Below, piece by piece: positions 1 through 5,288 of a stretch of DNA of 5,288 bases. The translations under genes and the position numbers were made by a program. A model generated the notes under the pieces. That model saw only the letters and a list, made by a program, of their open reading frames with translations. It was not told where the DNA came from and did no database searches. This stretch comes from Porticoccaceae bacterium (GTDB lineage Bacteria > Pseudomonadota > Gammaproteobacteria > Pseudomonadales > Porticoccaceae). Location of the stretch: assembly GCA_030741175.1 (NCBI GenBank), contig JASLVT010000110.1, positions 1 through 5,288 on the forward strand, read 5' to 3'. How positions within the stretch are numbered: the first letter of the stretch is position 1; each line of letters opens with the position of its first letter.

Positions 1-1113
1 TATTATGTAAAAACCAAAGAAGACCTGATTTACCAATGCTACCTGTCCAGCTGCGAAATGTGGTTGCAGCGCATACAGGAAGCCAATCAATTATCGGCTA
101 CAGGCGTTGATAAAATCGCCTTTATGGTCAAGAGTCATTTCTATCAGTATATCGATACATTGCGTGGAGTAGCTCCTCATTTTGCCATGCTCACTGAGGT
201 ATCAGCGCTGGATGCCGAGCATGTAGCGGATATCGAACAGCGTTGGGCACAGGTGTTTTCTGGCTGTCAAAAGATGGTTGAACAGGGTATTGATGAGGGG
301 CTTATTGAGCCTATTGATCCGGCGGTGCTCACTTCTGGCATTTTCTCCATTTTGCAATGGTTCCCTGTGTGGCTTAATCGCTCTCATGCGGCAAACCCTG
401 AGCCGGTAATTGATGGCGTATTGGATATTTTGCTCAATGGACTTGCGTCGCGATCATATGAGTTCACTGATGTGCAGTTCCCTCAGTTTAATCATCTACC
501 GGTGGATAATTTTGATCGAGAAATACAAAATCGCGCCAAGCGAGAGGCTTTCTATCGAGTGGGTTCAATACATTTTAACCGCAAGGGCTTTAAAGGTACC
601 TCGCTCGATGAGATTGCCAGCTCGTTAGATGTCACGAAGGGCGCCTTTTACTACCATATAAAAAATAAGGAGGAGCTCCTCTATCAATGTTTTAAGCGCA
701 CCCTAGAGGTTGAAGATCGGCTGTTGCATGATGCTGGATCGGTTGAGGTCAGTGGATTGAAAAAGGTCGAGCGGTCTCTGCGCTTTTTATTCAATATACA
801 GTTTAGTGATGATGGGCCATTGATTCGCTATCGTGCATTACCTTCTTTGGATGAAAAGCACCGCAGTGATATTCTTAAAGCGACGAAAAACAATAATAAA
901 ATCCTTGGCACCTATATTAGTCAGGGGCTGAATGACGGCACATTGCGTTCCATCGATGTGGATATTGCGCAAAATATGTTGTCCGGTGCCGTAGAGGCCA
1001 GTCCTGATTTAGCGCATTGGGTGGCAGATACGCCGGTGTCAGAGTTATCAGCAGCCTATTTCAATCTGTTTATTAATGGTCTGTCACGGCGCAAAAATAC
1101 AAATAAAGAGTAA
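1..1113 (+). CDS. Tandem (double) TetR/AcrR-family transcriptional regulator, 5'-partial
   Basis: Probable ligand-responsive DNA-binding repressor. The reading frame is open from the first base, so the true start lies upstream. The ATG at 58 is internal, because codons 1-15 (YYVKTKEDLIYQCYL) are the end of a TetR helix-turn-helix domain. A ligand/dimerisation-type helical region follows to about codon 165. A complete second TetR DNA-binding domain then occupies about codons 175-228 (nt 523-684), with RKGFKGTSLDEIA, then DVTKGAFYYHIKNKEEL, then LYQCF. A second helical C-terminal domain runs to the stop. The 370 residues visible already far exceed the usual ~190-220 of a single TetR protein, so this is two TetR units in one chain, probably ~400-420 aa. 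The stop lies 3 bases before the alcohol dehydrogenase, so the two are very likely co-transcribed and perhaps autoregulated from an operator left of the window. The family call is firm; the effector is unknown. Confidence 0.9.
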   Translation, partial: YYVKTKEDLIYQCYLSSCEMWLQRIQEANQLSATGVDKIAFMVKSHFYQYIDTLRGVAPHFAMLTEVSALDAEHVADIEQRWAQVFSGCQKMVEQGIDEGLIEPIDPAVLTSGIFSILQWFPVWLNRSHAANPEPVIDGVLDILLNGLASRSYEFTDVQFPQFNHLPVDNFDREIQNRAKREAFYRVGSIHFNRKGFKGTSLDEIASSLDVTKGAFYYHIKNKEELLYQCFKRTLEVEDRLLHDAGSVEVSGLKKVERSLRFLFNIQFSDDGPLIRYRALPSLDEKHRSDILKATKNNNKILGTYISQGLNDGTLRSIDVDIAQNMLSGAVEASPDLAHWVADTPVSELSAAYFNLFINGLSRRKNTNKE

Positions 1114-1116
1114 GCT

Positions 1117-2274
1117 ATGAATGATTTCCTTTTTAGCACTGTAGCGGATGTGATTGTCGGCACCGATAGCTCAAAACAGTTGGGAGATGTGGCTACGTCA
1201 ATGGGGATACAGCGGGCGCTAATTGTCACCGATCCGGGTATTGTAAAGTTTGGTCTTTTAGATGCTGCTGTTGAGAGTTTGCAGTCTCATCATATTGCCG
1301 TACATACCTACTCTGATGTGGTCGCCGATCCGCCCGCTTCCGTGGTCATGGATGCTGTGCAGATAGCACAGGATTTTGCCTGCGATGGCGTGATTGGGTT
1401 TGGTGGTGGTAGCTCAATGGATGTAGCCAAGCTTCTGGCAGTACTGATTACTGGTGAGCAGACTCTGGACGCTATTTATGGTGTCGATCAAATTACCGGA
1501 GGACGTTTACCTCTAATTCAAGTGCCGACAACAGCGGGTACTGGTTCTGAAGCAACGATGGTGTCGATTATTACCACCGGTGAAACAACCAAAGCAGGTG
1601 TTGTTAGTCGTACTCTGTTGGCCGATAAAATTATTCTTGATGCTGGTTTAACCCTTGGTCTGCCGCCGGCAGTAACTGCGGCCACAGGTATTGATGCAAT
1701 GGTCCACGCTATCGAAGCATTTACCAGCAAGCGTTTAAAAAATCCGTTATCCGATATGCTGGCCTGTGAGGCATTGCGATTGATGACAGGTAATCTTGAA
1801 ATCGCGGTAAAGCAGGGCGATAACATTGAAGCGCGCAGTGCTATGTTGCTGGGCGCGATGCTCGCCGGTCAGGCCTTTGCCAATGCTCCTGTTGCTGCAG
1901 TCCATGCGTTGGCCTATCCGTTGGGTGGTAATTATCATATTCCTCATGGCTTGAGTAATTCATTGGTTCTGCCTCATGTATTGCGATTTAATGCCAGCCA
2001 TGGTGCTGCGCTTTATGCTCAGCTAGCGCCTATTATTTTACCCGGTAGGACATTACCAGAGGATGCTGTGGCGGTGACAGAGTTACTGGCAGATCACTTT
2101 TTGGCGCTAGCGGCAGATCTGGGTTTGCCGACTTCATTGCAACAACTAGATATCGATAAAAATGATTTACCTAAGCTAGCCGAAGAAGCGATGTTGCAGC
2201 AAAGGTTATTAATTAATAATCCAAGAGAGGTCAGCCTAAAAGATGCGCTGGCGATTTATCACGAGGCATTTTAA
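1117..2274 (+). CDS. Iron-containing (group III) alcohol dehydrogenase
   Basis: Cytoplasmic NAD(P)-dependent oxidoreductase of the Fe-ADH superfamily, which interconverts alcohols and aldehydes or related hydroxy/oxo compounds. At 385 aa it is normal length and complete. Visible motifs are the nucleotide-binding GFGGGSSMD (94-102), VPTTAGTGSEAT (136-147), and the metal-binding set GIDAMVHAIEA (Asp193, His197), AVHALAYPLGG (His263) and HIPHGLSN (His277). All four expected metal ligands are present. Tyr267 stands where E. coli FucO-type enzymes carry a second His (His267 in FucO); from memory this HALAYPLGG form is common in one branch of the family, so it need not mean loss of activity. The ATG is preceded by AAAGAG at 1105-1110, at good spacing, inside the end of the regulator gene. 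It is followed after 2 bases by the thioesterase, so the genes are probably translationally linked. Substrate, and NAD versus NADP use, cannot be decided. Confidence 0.93.
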   Translation: MNDFLFSTVADVIVGTDSSKQLGDVATSMGIQRALIVTDPGIVKFGLLDAAVESLQSHHIAVHTYSDVVADPPASVVMDAVQIAQDFACDGVIGFGGGSSMDVAKLLAVLITGEQTLDAIYGVDQITGGRLPLIQVPTTAGTGSEATMVSIITTGETTKAGVVSRTLLADKIILDAGLTLGLPPAVTAATGIDAMVHAIEAFTSKRLKNPLSDMLACEALRLMTGNLEIAVKQGDNIEARSAMLLGAMLAGQAFANAPVAAVHALAYPLGGNYHIPHGLSNSLVLPHVLRFNASHGAALYAQLAPIILPGRTLPEDAVAVTELLADHFLALAADLGLPTSLQQLDIDKNDLPKLAEEAMLQQRLLINNPREVSLKDALAIYHEAF

Positions 2275-2276
2275 CC

Positions 2277-2708
2277 ATGGCAGATGCAGATCAGCGGCAA
2301 GGGTATAAATATTTTTCCGACATCACCACAAGGTGGATGGATAATGATATCTATGGCCATGTTAACAATGTGGTGTATTACAGTTATTTTGATTCGATTG
2401 CCAACCAGTACTTAATCGAGCAGGGTGGCTTGGATATTCATCAGGCGGGCGTGATTGGTTTTGTGGTGGCGTCGAGTTGCGAGTACAAGTCTCCGGTTGC
2501 CTATCCACAACTGTTGGAAGCGGGCTTTAAAGTAAACCGTTTGGGCAATAGTTCGGTTGAGTATGCGATTGGTATTTTTGTAAAGGATGCATCGATTGCC
2601 TCTGCCTATGGCACGTTTACGCATGTATTTGTCGATCGCACGACAAATAAGTCCGCCGCTATCCCCGCCCCAATACGGGCGGCCTTAGAGGCTGTAAAAA
2701 TAGATTAA
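2277..2708 (+). CDS. Acyl-CoA thioesterase, 4HBT/YbgC/FadM-type hot-dog fold
   Basis: Probable cytoplasmic thioesterase that hydrolyses an acyl-CoA or related thioester. At 143 aa it has the usual single hot-dog domain length. The N-terminal signature TTRWMDNDIYGHVNN (17-31) followed by a Tyr/Phe-rich helix (VVYYSYFDS) is the classic 4HBT motif. Asp24 matches the catalytic Asp17 of 4-hydroxybenzoyl-CoA thioesterase. The SCEYKSPVAYP segment (67-77) and the THVFVD strand near residue 115 are also typical of the fold. The ATG lies two bases after the dehydrogenase stop, with GAGG at 2263-2266 as a ribosome site 10 bases upstream. Its place between two oxidoreductases suggests it frees an acid from a CoA intermediate of the same pathway, which is inference. 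The acyl substrate is unknown. Confidence 0.88.
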   Translation: MADADQRQGYKYFSDITTRWMDNDIYGHVNNVVYYSYFDSIANQYLIEQGGLDIHQAGVIGFVVASSCEYKSPVAYPQLLEAGFKVNRLGNSSVEYAIGIFVKDASIASAYGTFTHVFVDRTTNKSAAIPAPIRAALEAVKID

Positions 2709-2725
2709 AAAATTATCAAACTGTT

Positions 2726-2732
2726 GGGGGAA
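2726..2732 (+). promoter_or_regulatory. Ribosome binding site supporting the TTG start of the SDR gene
   Basis: The G-rich GGGGGAA lies 5 to 7 bases before the TTG at 2738, inside the 29-base gap that follows the thioesterase stop. No ATG or GTG in the same frame lies close by. The TTG gives an N-terminus (MNLNNQVVVVTGGG) that puts the first beta strand and glycine motif where classical SDRs have them, so TTG is the likely start. Confidence 0.6.
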
Positions 2733-2737
2733 ACAAA

Positions 2738-3538
2738 TTGAATCTTAACAATCAGGTGGTTGTTGTTACCGGTGGTGGCAATGGCATTGGCCGTGCACTA
2801 TGTGAAAAATTTGCCGCAGCCGGAGCCAAAGTTGCCGTTGCCGATTTAGATGTGGTTTCAGCAACGCAGGTTGCAGAGCAGATCAATGGTATTGCTGTGG
2901 CGACCAATGTTGGTGTAGAGGCTGATATTGTCGCACTGGTAAAAAAGACCGAGGAACAGCTCGGGCCTATTGATATCTTCGTTTCCAACGCTGGAGTTTC
3001 CTTTGGTGATGGCCCCGGTTGGATGGCCGCCTCGGCCTCGGATGAACATTGGACCACGAGTTGGAATGTCAATGTTATGGCCCATGTGTGGGCGGCTCGG
3101 GCAGTGGTTCCGACGATGATTAAGCGAGGTGGCGGTTATTTAGTCAATGTCGCGTCCGGCGCTTCTCTGCTGTGTCAGATTGGTGATGCTGCCTACACGG
3201 CAACCAAGACCGCCGCGCTTGGTTTTGCCGAGTCATTAGCCATTACCCATGGTGATGACAATATTAAGGTCTCGGTAGTCTGTCCGCTCTATGTGGCCAC
3301 AGCGATGACAGAGGGAGGTCGAGGTGTTACGGGACAAGATCAGATGATGACAGCAGAGGAAGCGGCAGACGCGGTGCTTTCAGGTATGGAATCTGAGACA
3401 TTTATGATTTTGCCTCACGGAGAATTGGCGACCTATGCCGAGCGCAAAGGTGCCGACTATGATCGCTGGCTGAAAGGTATGCGCCGTATGCGCCAGGGCA
3501 TGTTGGAGCAGCACCCTGATTACGCCTACAAAATTTGA
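2738..3538 (+). CDS. Classical SDR-family NAD(P)-dependent oxidoreductase
   Basis: Cytoplasmic short-chain dehydrogenase/reductase that oxidises or reduces a hydroxyl/keto group. At 266 aa it is complete and of normal length. The Rossmann motif TGGGNGIG is at 11-18. Asp36 at the end of the second strand (VAVADLD) favours NAD(H) over NADP(H). SNAG at 83-86 replaces the usual NNAG. The catalytic set is Asn112, Ser140 (NVAS), Tyr153 and Lys157 (YTATK), with the normal 13-residue Ser-Tyr spacing. The C-terminal tail (about 228-266) is rich in Arg, Met and Tyr (DYDRWLKGMRRMRQ) and probably covers the substrate pocket; I recall similar tails in SDRs of actinobacterial and gammaproteobacterial lipid or ring-degradation clusters, but this was not checked. 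It begins with TTG after a G-rich ribosome site, 29 bases behind the thioesterase with no terminator between, so it likely belongs to the same operon. The substrate is unknown. Confidence 0.92.
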   Translation: MNLNNQVVVVTGGGNGIGRALCEKFAAAGAKVAVADLDVVSATQVAEQINGIAVATNVGVEADIVALVKKTEEQLGPIDIFVSNAGVSFGDGPGWMAASASDEHWTTSWNVNVMAHVWAARAVVPTMIKRGGGYLVNVASGASLLCQIGDAAYTATKTAALGFAESLAITHGDDNIKVSVVCPLYVATAMTEGGRGVTGQDQMMTAEEAADAVLSGMESETFMILPHGELATYAERKGADYDRWLKGMRRMRQGMLEQHPDYAYKI

Positions 3539-3539
3539 G
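3537..3539 (+). promoter_or_regulatory. Weak ribosome site before the transglycosylase TTG start
   Basis: Only a GAG, overlapping the SDR stop codon (TGA at 3536-3538), precedes the TTG at 3549, with 9 bases between. An in-frame TAA at 3540-3542 rules out any start further upstream. The next candidates (TTG at 3582, ATG at 3594) would remove most of the signal peptide. The TTG at 3549 is therefore preferred, and translation may depend on ribosomes finishing the SDR gene. Confidence 0.4.
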
Positions 3540-3548
3540 TAACCCAGA

Positions 3549-4601
3549 TTGATTAGGTTTCTTTACAGTTTTTGGCTAGGTTTGCTTTTATTTATGCCAT
3601 TAGCCGCCGCGGTTGACCTGGATGCCTATGATGAGGATGTCGCCGCAGTGTTGCGGGATTTTAATGTTCAGCCAAGTCCCGATACTGACAACAGTACTGA
3701 CCCAAAGCCGTCGGTATTGGTATTTATTGGCGTTGCTGATAGCAGTACGGTTATTGATTTCGACGCTGGATTAGTGACAGTCACGGCGCTTACTGTTGAG
3801 CGTTTGCGAGATGCTATTGTTGAGGTGCTGTTAACGCAAATTGATCCATCAGTGATTGATGCGAGAACAGCACAGGATTTTGGTCTGGTGAATAATGCAA
3901 CTCGCAAACCTTTTTTCTGGCAACAGATTGTCGATCATAAAGGCAAACCCATCGAGCATGTTTGGAGTGCGGAGATTTTTGCCGAGTATCTGACCAGAGG
4001 CATTATTAATCGGAATGGTCGTTTTAGGGTCGACATCAGGATGGTCGACGAGCATAAAGATATTGCCGGTGGAAAATATGTCCAACTGGCGCAAGCGGCG
4101 GGTCGCAAGCATGATGTGTCTGTGCCATTGATGATGGCGATTATGGAAACTGAGAGTTCGTTTAACCCCTTGGCTCGCTCCAGATCAAACGCTTTGGGTT
4201 TGATGCAAATAAAATCGACAACCGCGGGGCGAGATTATTTTTCGATTATAAAGGGCTATAAACATACGCCAAGTGCTTCGTATCTATATAAACCCAAAAA
4301 TAATATTGAGGTGGCTGCAGGCTATTTACAGATTTTGCAGACGCGCTATTTGTCCGGTATCAAGCACCCGAAAAAACTGCAGTACGCCGTTATCTCCAGC
4401 TATAACGGTGGCGCCGGTAATTTGTGGCGTAGCCTCGATAGGAAGGGTAATAAAACCAAGGCGGTGGCGCGTATTAATAAAATGACGGTTCGTCAGTTTT
4501 ATCGGTTTCTAACCCAGCGACATATCCGTGCTGAAACCCGCAGCTATGTTCGCAAAGTGGTTGGCAGACAACAAAAGTATATGTATTTAGCCTCTGATTA
4601 G
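3549..4601 (+). CDS. MltC-like lytic murein transglycosylase (DUF3393-like + SLT domain), apparently not a lipoprotein
   Basis: Predicted exported enzyme that cleaves the MurNAc-GlcNAc bond of peptidoglycan with 1,6-anhydro product formation. It is 350 aa. Residues 1-21 form a signal peptide (Arg3, hydrophobic LGLLLFMPL, then AAA for cleavage before VDLD). A short acidic, Asp-rich stretch (23-51) follows. Residues about 55-170 match the MltC N-terminal domain in layout: LRDAIVEVLL, then PFFWQQIVDHKGKPI, then FAEYL. The SLT domain begins near 178, with METESSFNP carrying catalytic Glu202, then SNALGLMQI (213-221) and SYNGGAG (284-290). The basic tail RHIRAETRSYVRKV matches the MltC C-terminus. 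E. coli MltC is an outer-membrane lipoprotein, but here there is no cysteine in or near the signal peptide, so the protein is probably soluble in the periplasm or held by the uncleaved signal. It lies 10 bases behind the SDR gene and its stop overlaps that of the convergent thioesterase gene. The family call is strong; the localisation is inferred. Confidence 0.9.
   Translation: MIRFLYSFWLGLLLFMPLAAAVDLDAYDEDVAAVLRDFNVQPSPDTDNSTDPKPSVLVFIGVADSSTVIDFDAGLVTVTALTVERLRDAIVEVLLTQIDPSVIDARTAQDFGLVNNATRKPFFWQQIVDHKGKPIEHVWSAEIFAEYLTRGIINRNGRFRVDIRMVDEHKDIAGGKYVQLAQAAGRKHDVSVPLMMAIMETESSFNPLARSRSNALGLMQIKSTTAGRDYFSIIKGYKHTPSASYLYKPKNNIEVAAGYLQILQTRYLSGIKHPKKLQYAVISSYNGGAGNLWRSLDRKGNKTKAVARINKMTVRQFYRFLTQRHIRAETRSYVRKVVGRQQKYMYLASD
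4598..4601. other. Four-base convergent overlap of stop codons
   Basis: The bases TTAG hold both stops: TAG (4599-4601) for the transglycosylase on the + strand and TAA (4600-4598) for the thioesterase on the - strand. No intergenic space exists. Around the junction I see only a weak 5-bp stem (about 4601-4618, with one G-T pair) and no T-tract on either strand, so no intrinsic terminator can be called. Transcripts from the two sides are likely to overlap at their 3' ends. Confidence 0.85.
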
Positions 4602-5288
4602 TCCGACCGGAGACGGATCAATCCCTCTTGGATAGTGCTAGCGACCAAGCGCCCATCGCGACTAAAAAATGACCCTCGATTAAGACCTCTAGCCTGACTG
4701 GATACAGGGCTATCCATTACATAGAGCAACCACTCATCAACGCGGAAGCTATCATGAAACCAAATACAATGATCTAGTGAGGCGGGCTGTAATTTTGGAT
4801 TCATAATATTGACTGCATGGGGAAGTAGTGATGTCCCCATTAAGTTGAAATCTGAAGCATAAGCGAGGATCGCATGATGTATTGGTTGGTCATCTATCGC
4901 GGTCAGTCCGGCAACGGAGCCATTAGCTTTAATCCAGCATTTCTGTTCTGGCTCGCTATAGTTTGGGTTCTCATAGTCGATTGGCACCACCGAGCGTATT
5001 TCCATTGGCCTCAGGGAAGGGCGATGGCGTGCAGCTTTTGTGGCGGATGCTTCGGAGCGAGATAACATCATCTTATCCCAGCGCACACTATCGTCCTCGA
5101 GCCCCTCAGGACCGGGGCAGGAGGGCATATCGATCTGATGAGAAAGCCCTTTTTCTGGCACTTGGAAGGATATTTCTGTATTAAAAATCGCTTTGTCTCG
5201 CTGTGAGGCAACCACTCTTCTGGTGGTAAAAGAACCGCCATCTCGAATACCATCGACTTGATAGAGGATAGGTATTGACGTGTCGCCG
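4598..5288 (-). CDS. tesB: Acyl-CoA thioesterase II (TesB family), 5'-partial
   Basis: Cytoplasmic double hot-dog thioesterase that hydrolyses medium to long acyl-CoAs. The frame stays open to the right window edge, giving 229 residues. By comparison with E. coli TesB (286 aa) about 65-70 N-terminal residues are missing, so the GTG at 5215 is an internal Val and not the start. The visible order fits TesB: RDGGSFTTRRV (nt ~5211-5245), ISFQVPEKGLSHQ, CWIKANGSV, AYASDFNLMG, LDHCIWFHDSFRVDEWLLY, RGLNRGSFF, and LVASTIQEG near the end. The catalytic residues of E. coli TesB, Asp204, Thr228 and Gln278, correspond to Asp (nt 4850-4852), Ser (4778-4780) and Gln (4628-4630). Ser for Thr keeps the hydroxyl. 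It faces the + strand operon and shares stop-codon bases with it, so it is a separate transcription unit. The call is strong; the symbol is by family similarity. Confidence 0.9.
   Translation of the reverse strand, partial: GDTSIPILYQVDGIRDGGSFTTRRVVASQRDKAIFNTEISFQVPEKGLSHQIDMPSCPGPEGLEDDSVRWDKMMLSRSEASATKAARHRPSLRPMEIRSVVPIDYENPNYSEPEQKCWIKANGSVAGLTAIDDQPIHHAILAYASDFNLMGTSLLPHAVNIMNPKLQPASLDHCIWFHDSFRVDEWLLYVMDSPVSSQARGLNRGSFFSRDGRLVASTIQEGLIRLRSD

Noticed and set aside
58..60. ATG at 58 as the start of the TetR regulator
   Set aside because: The frame is open back to base 1, and the codons before it encode a recognisable end of a TetR DNA-binding domain, so this Met is internal.
1518..1826. 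Open frame antisense to the Fe-ADH gene (102 aa)
   Set aside because: Low-complexity-like translation rich in Val, Ile, Ala and Ser, with no family motif and no ribosome site, lying opposite a well-supported gene. It is a shadow frame.
2665..2682. GC-rich hairpin CCGCCC-caatac-GGGCGG as an intrinsic terminator after the thioesterase
   Set aside because: It lies inside the coding sequence and the T-tract required for an intrinsic terminator is absent; the following bases are mixed and then A-rich. A weak effect on the mRNA is possible but unsupported.
2709..2737. Promoter or terminator in the 29-base gap before the SDR gene
   Set aside because: The gap holds an A-rich stretch and the ribosome site, but no hairpin and no convincing -35/-10 pair, so it reads as an intra-operon spacer.
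2752..3072. Open frame antisense to the SDR gene (106 aa)
   Set aside because: The Ser/Thr/Ala/Pro-rich composition is what the reverse of an SDR Rossmann region gives. No motif or start signal was seen.
4029..4049. Two GTCGAC palindromes separated by 9 bases, as an operator or recombination site
   Set aside because: They fall in the middle of the transglycosylase gene and encode repeated Val-Asp pairs (VDIRMVD). The simplest explanation is chance codon repetition.
4874..5184. Short + strand frames opposite the TesB-like gene
   Set aside because: They are antisense to conserved TesB motifs and show no recognisable domain or ribosome site.
5213..5215. GTG (reverse strand) as the start of the TesB-like protein
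   Set aside because: The frame continues to the window edge, and the upstream residues (RDGGSFTTRR) match the TesB family, so the gene begins outside the window.

Overview
The window looks like chromosomal DNA of a gammaproteobacterium. The strongest pointers are a MltC-type lytic transglycosylase (DUF3393-like N-terminal domain plus SLT domain) and a TesB-type acyl-CoA thioesterase II. The moderate G+C and the style of the Fe-ADH/SDR/TetR genes would fit a marine lineage such as the Cellvibrionales. That placement is inference from protein style and was not tested.

Layout. Nearly every base is coding. Five genes run on the + strand, with gaps of 3, 2, 29 and 10 bases, which reads as one transcription unit: (1) the 3' part of a TetR-family regulator whose product carries two TetR DNA-binding domains, the first cut by the left window edge (1-1113); (2) an iron-type alcohol dehydrogenase (1117-2274); (3) a small hot-dog acyl-CoA thioesterase of the 4HBT/YbgC/FadM type (2277-2708); (4) a classical SDR oxidoreductase with a TTG start (2738-3538); (5) a MltC-like lytic transglycosylase with a TTG start and a signal peptide lacking a lipobox cysteine (3549-4601). 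Facing them on the - strand is a tesB-like thioesterase that runs off the right edge (4598-5288). The two convergent genes overlap by 4 bases at their stop codons. No RNA gene, mobile element, CRISPR array or convincing terminator was seen, and there is no gene-free stretch above 29 bases.

How the genes may work together. The first four form a plausible small catabolic module: a ligand-responsive repressor in the same operon as two NAD(P)-type oxidoreductases (alcohol/aldehyde/ketone level) and a thioesterase that would release or recycle a CoA intermediate. The substrate cannot be read from sequence. The transglycosylase is probably a housekeeping cell-wall gene that sits at the end of the transcription unit and may be read through from it. 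Most of the window is ordinary accessory metabolism. The items most worth a second look are the double-TetR regulator, its module of unknown substrate, and the non-lipoprotein MltC relative.
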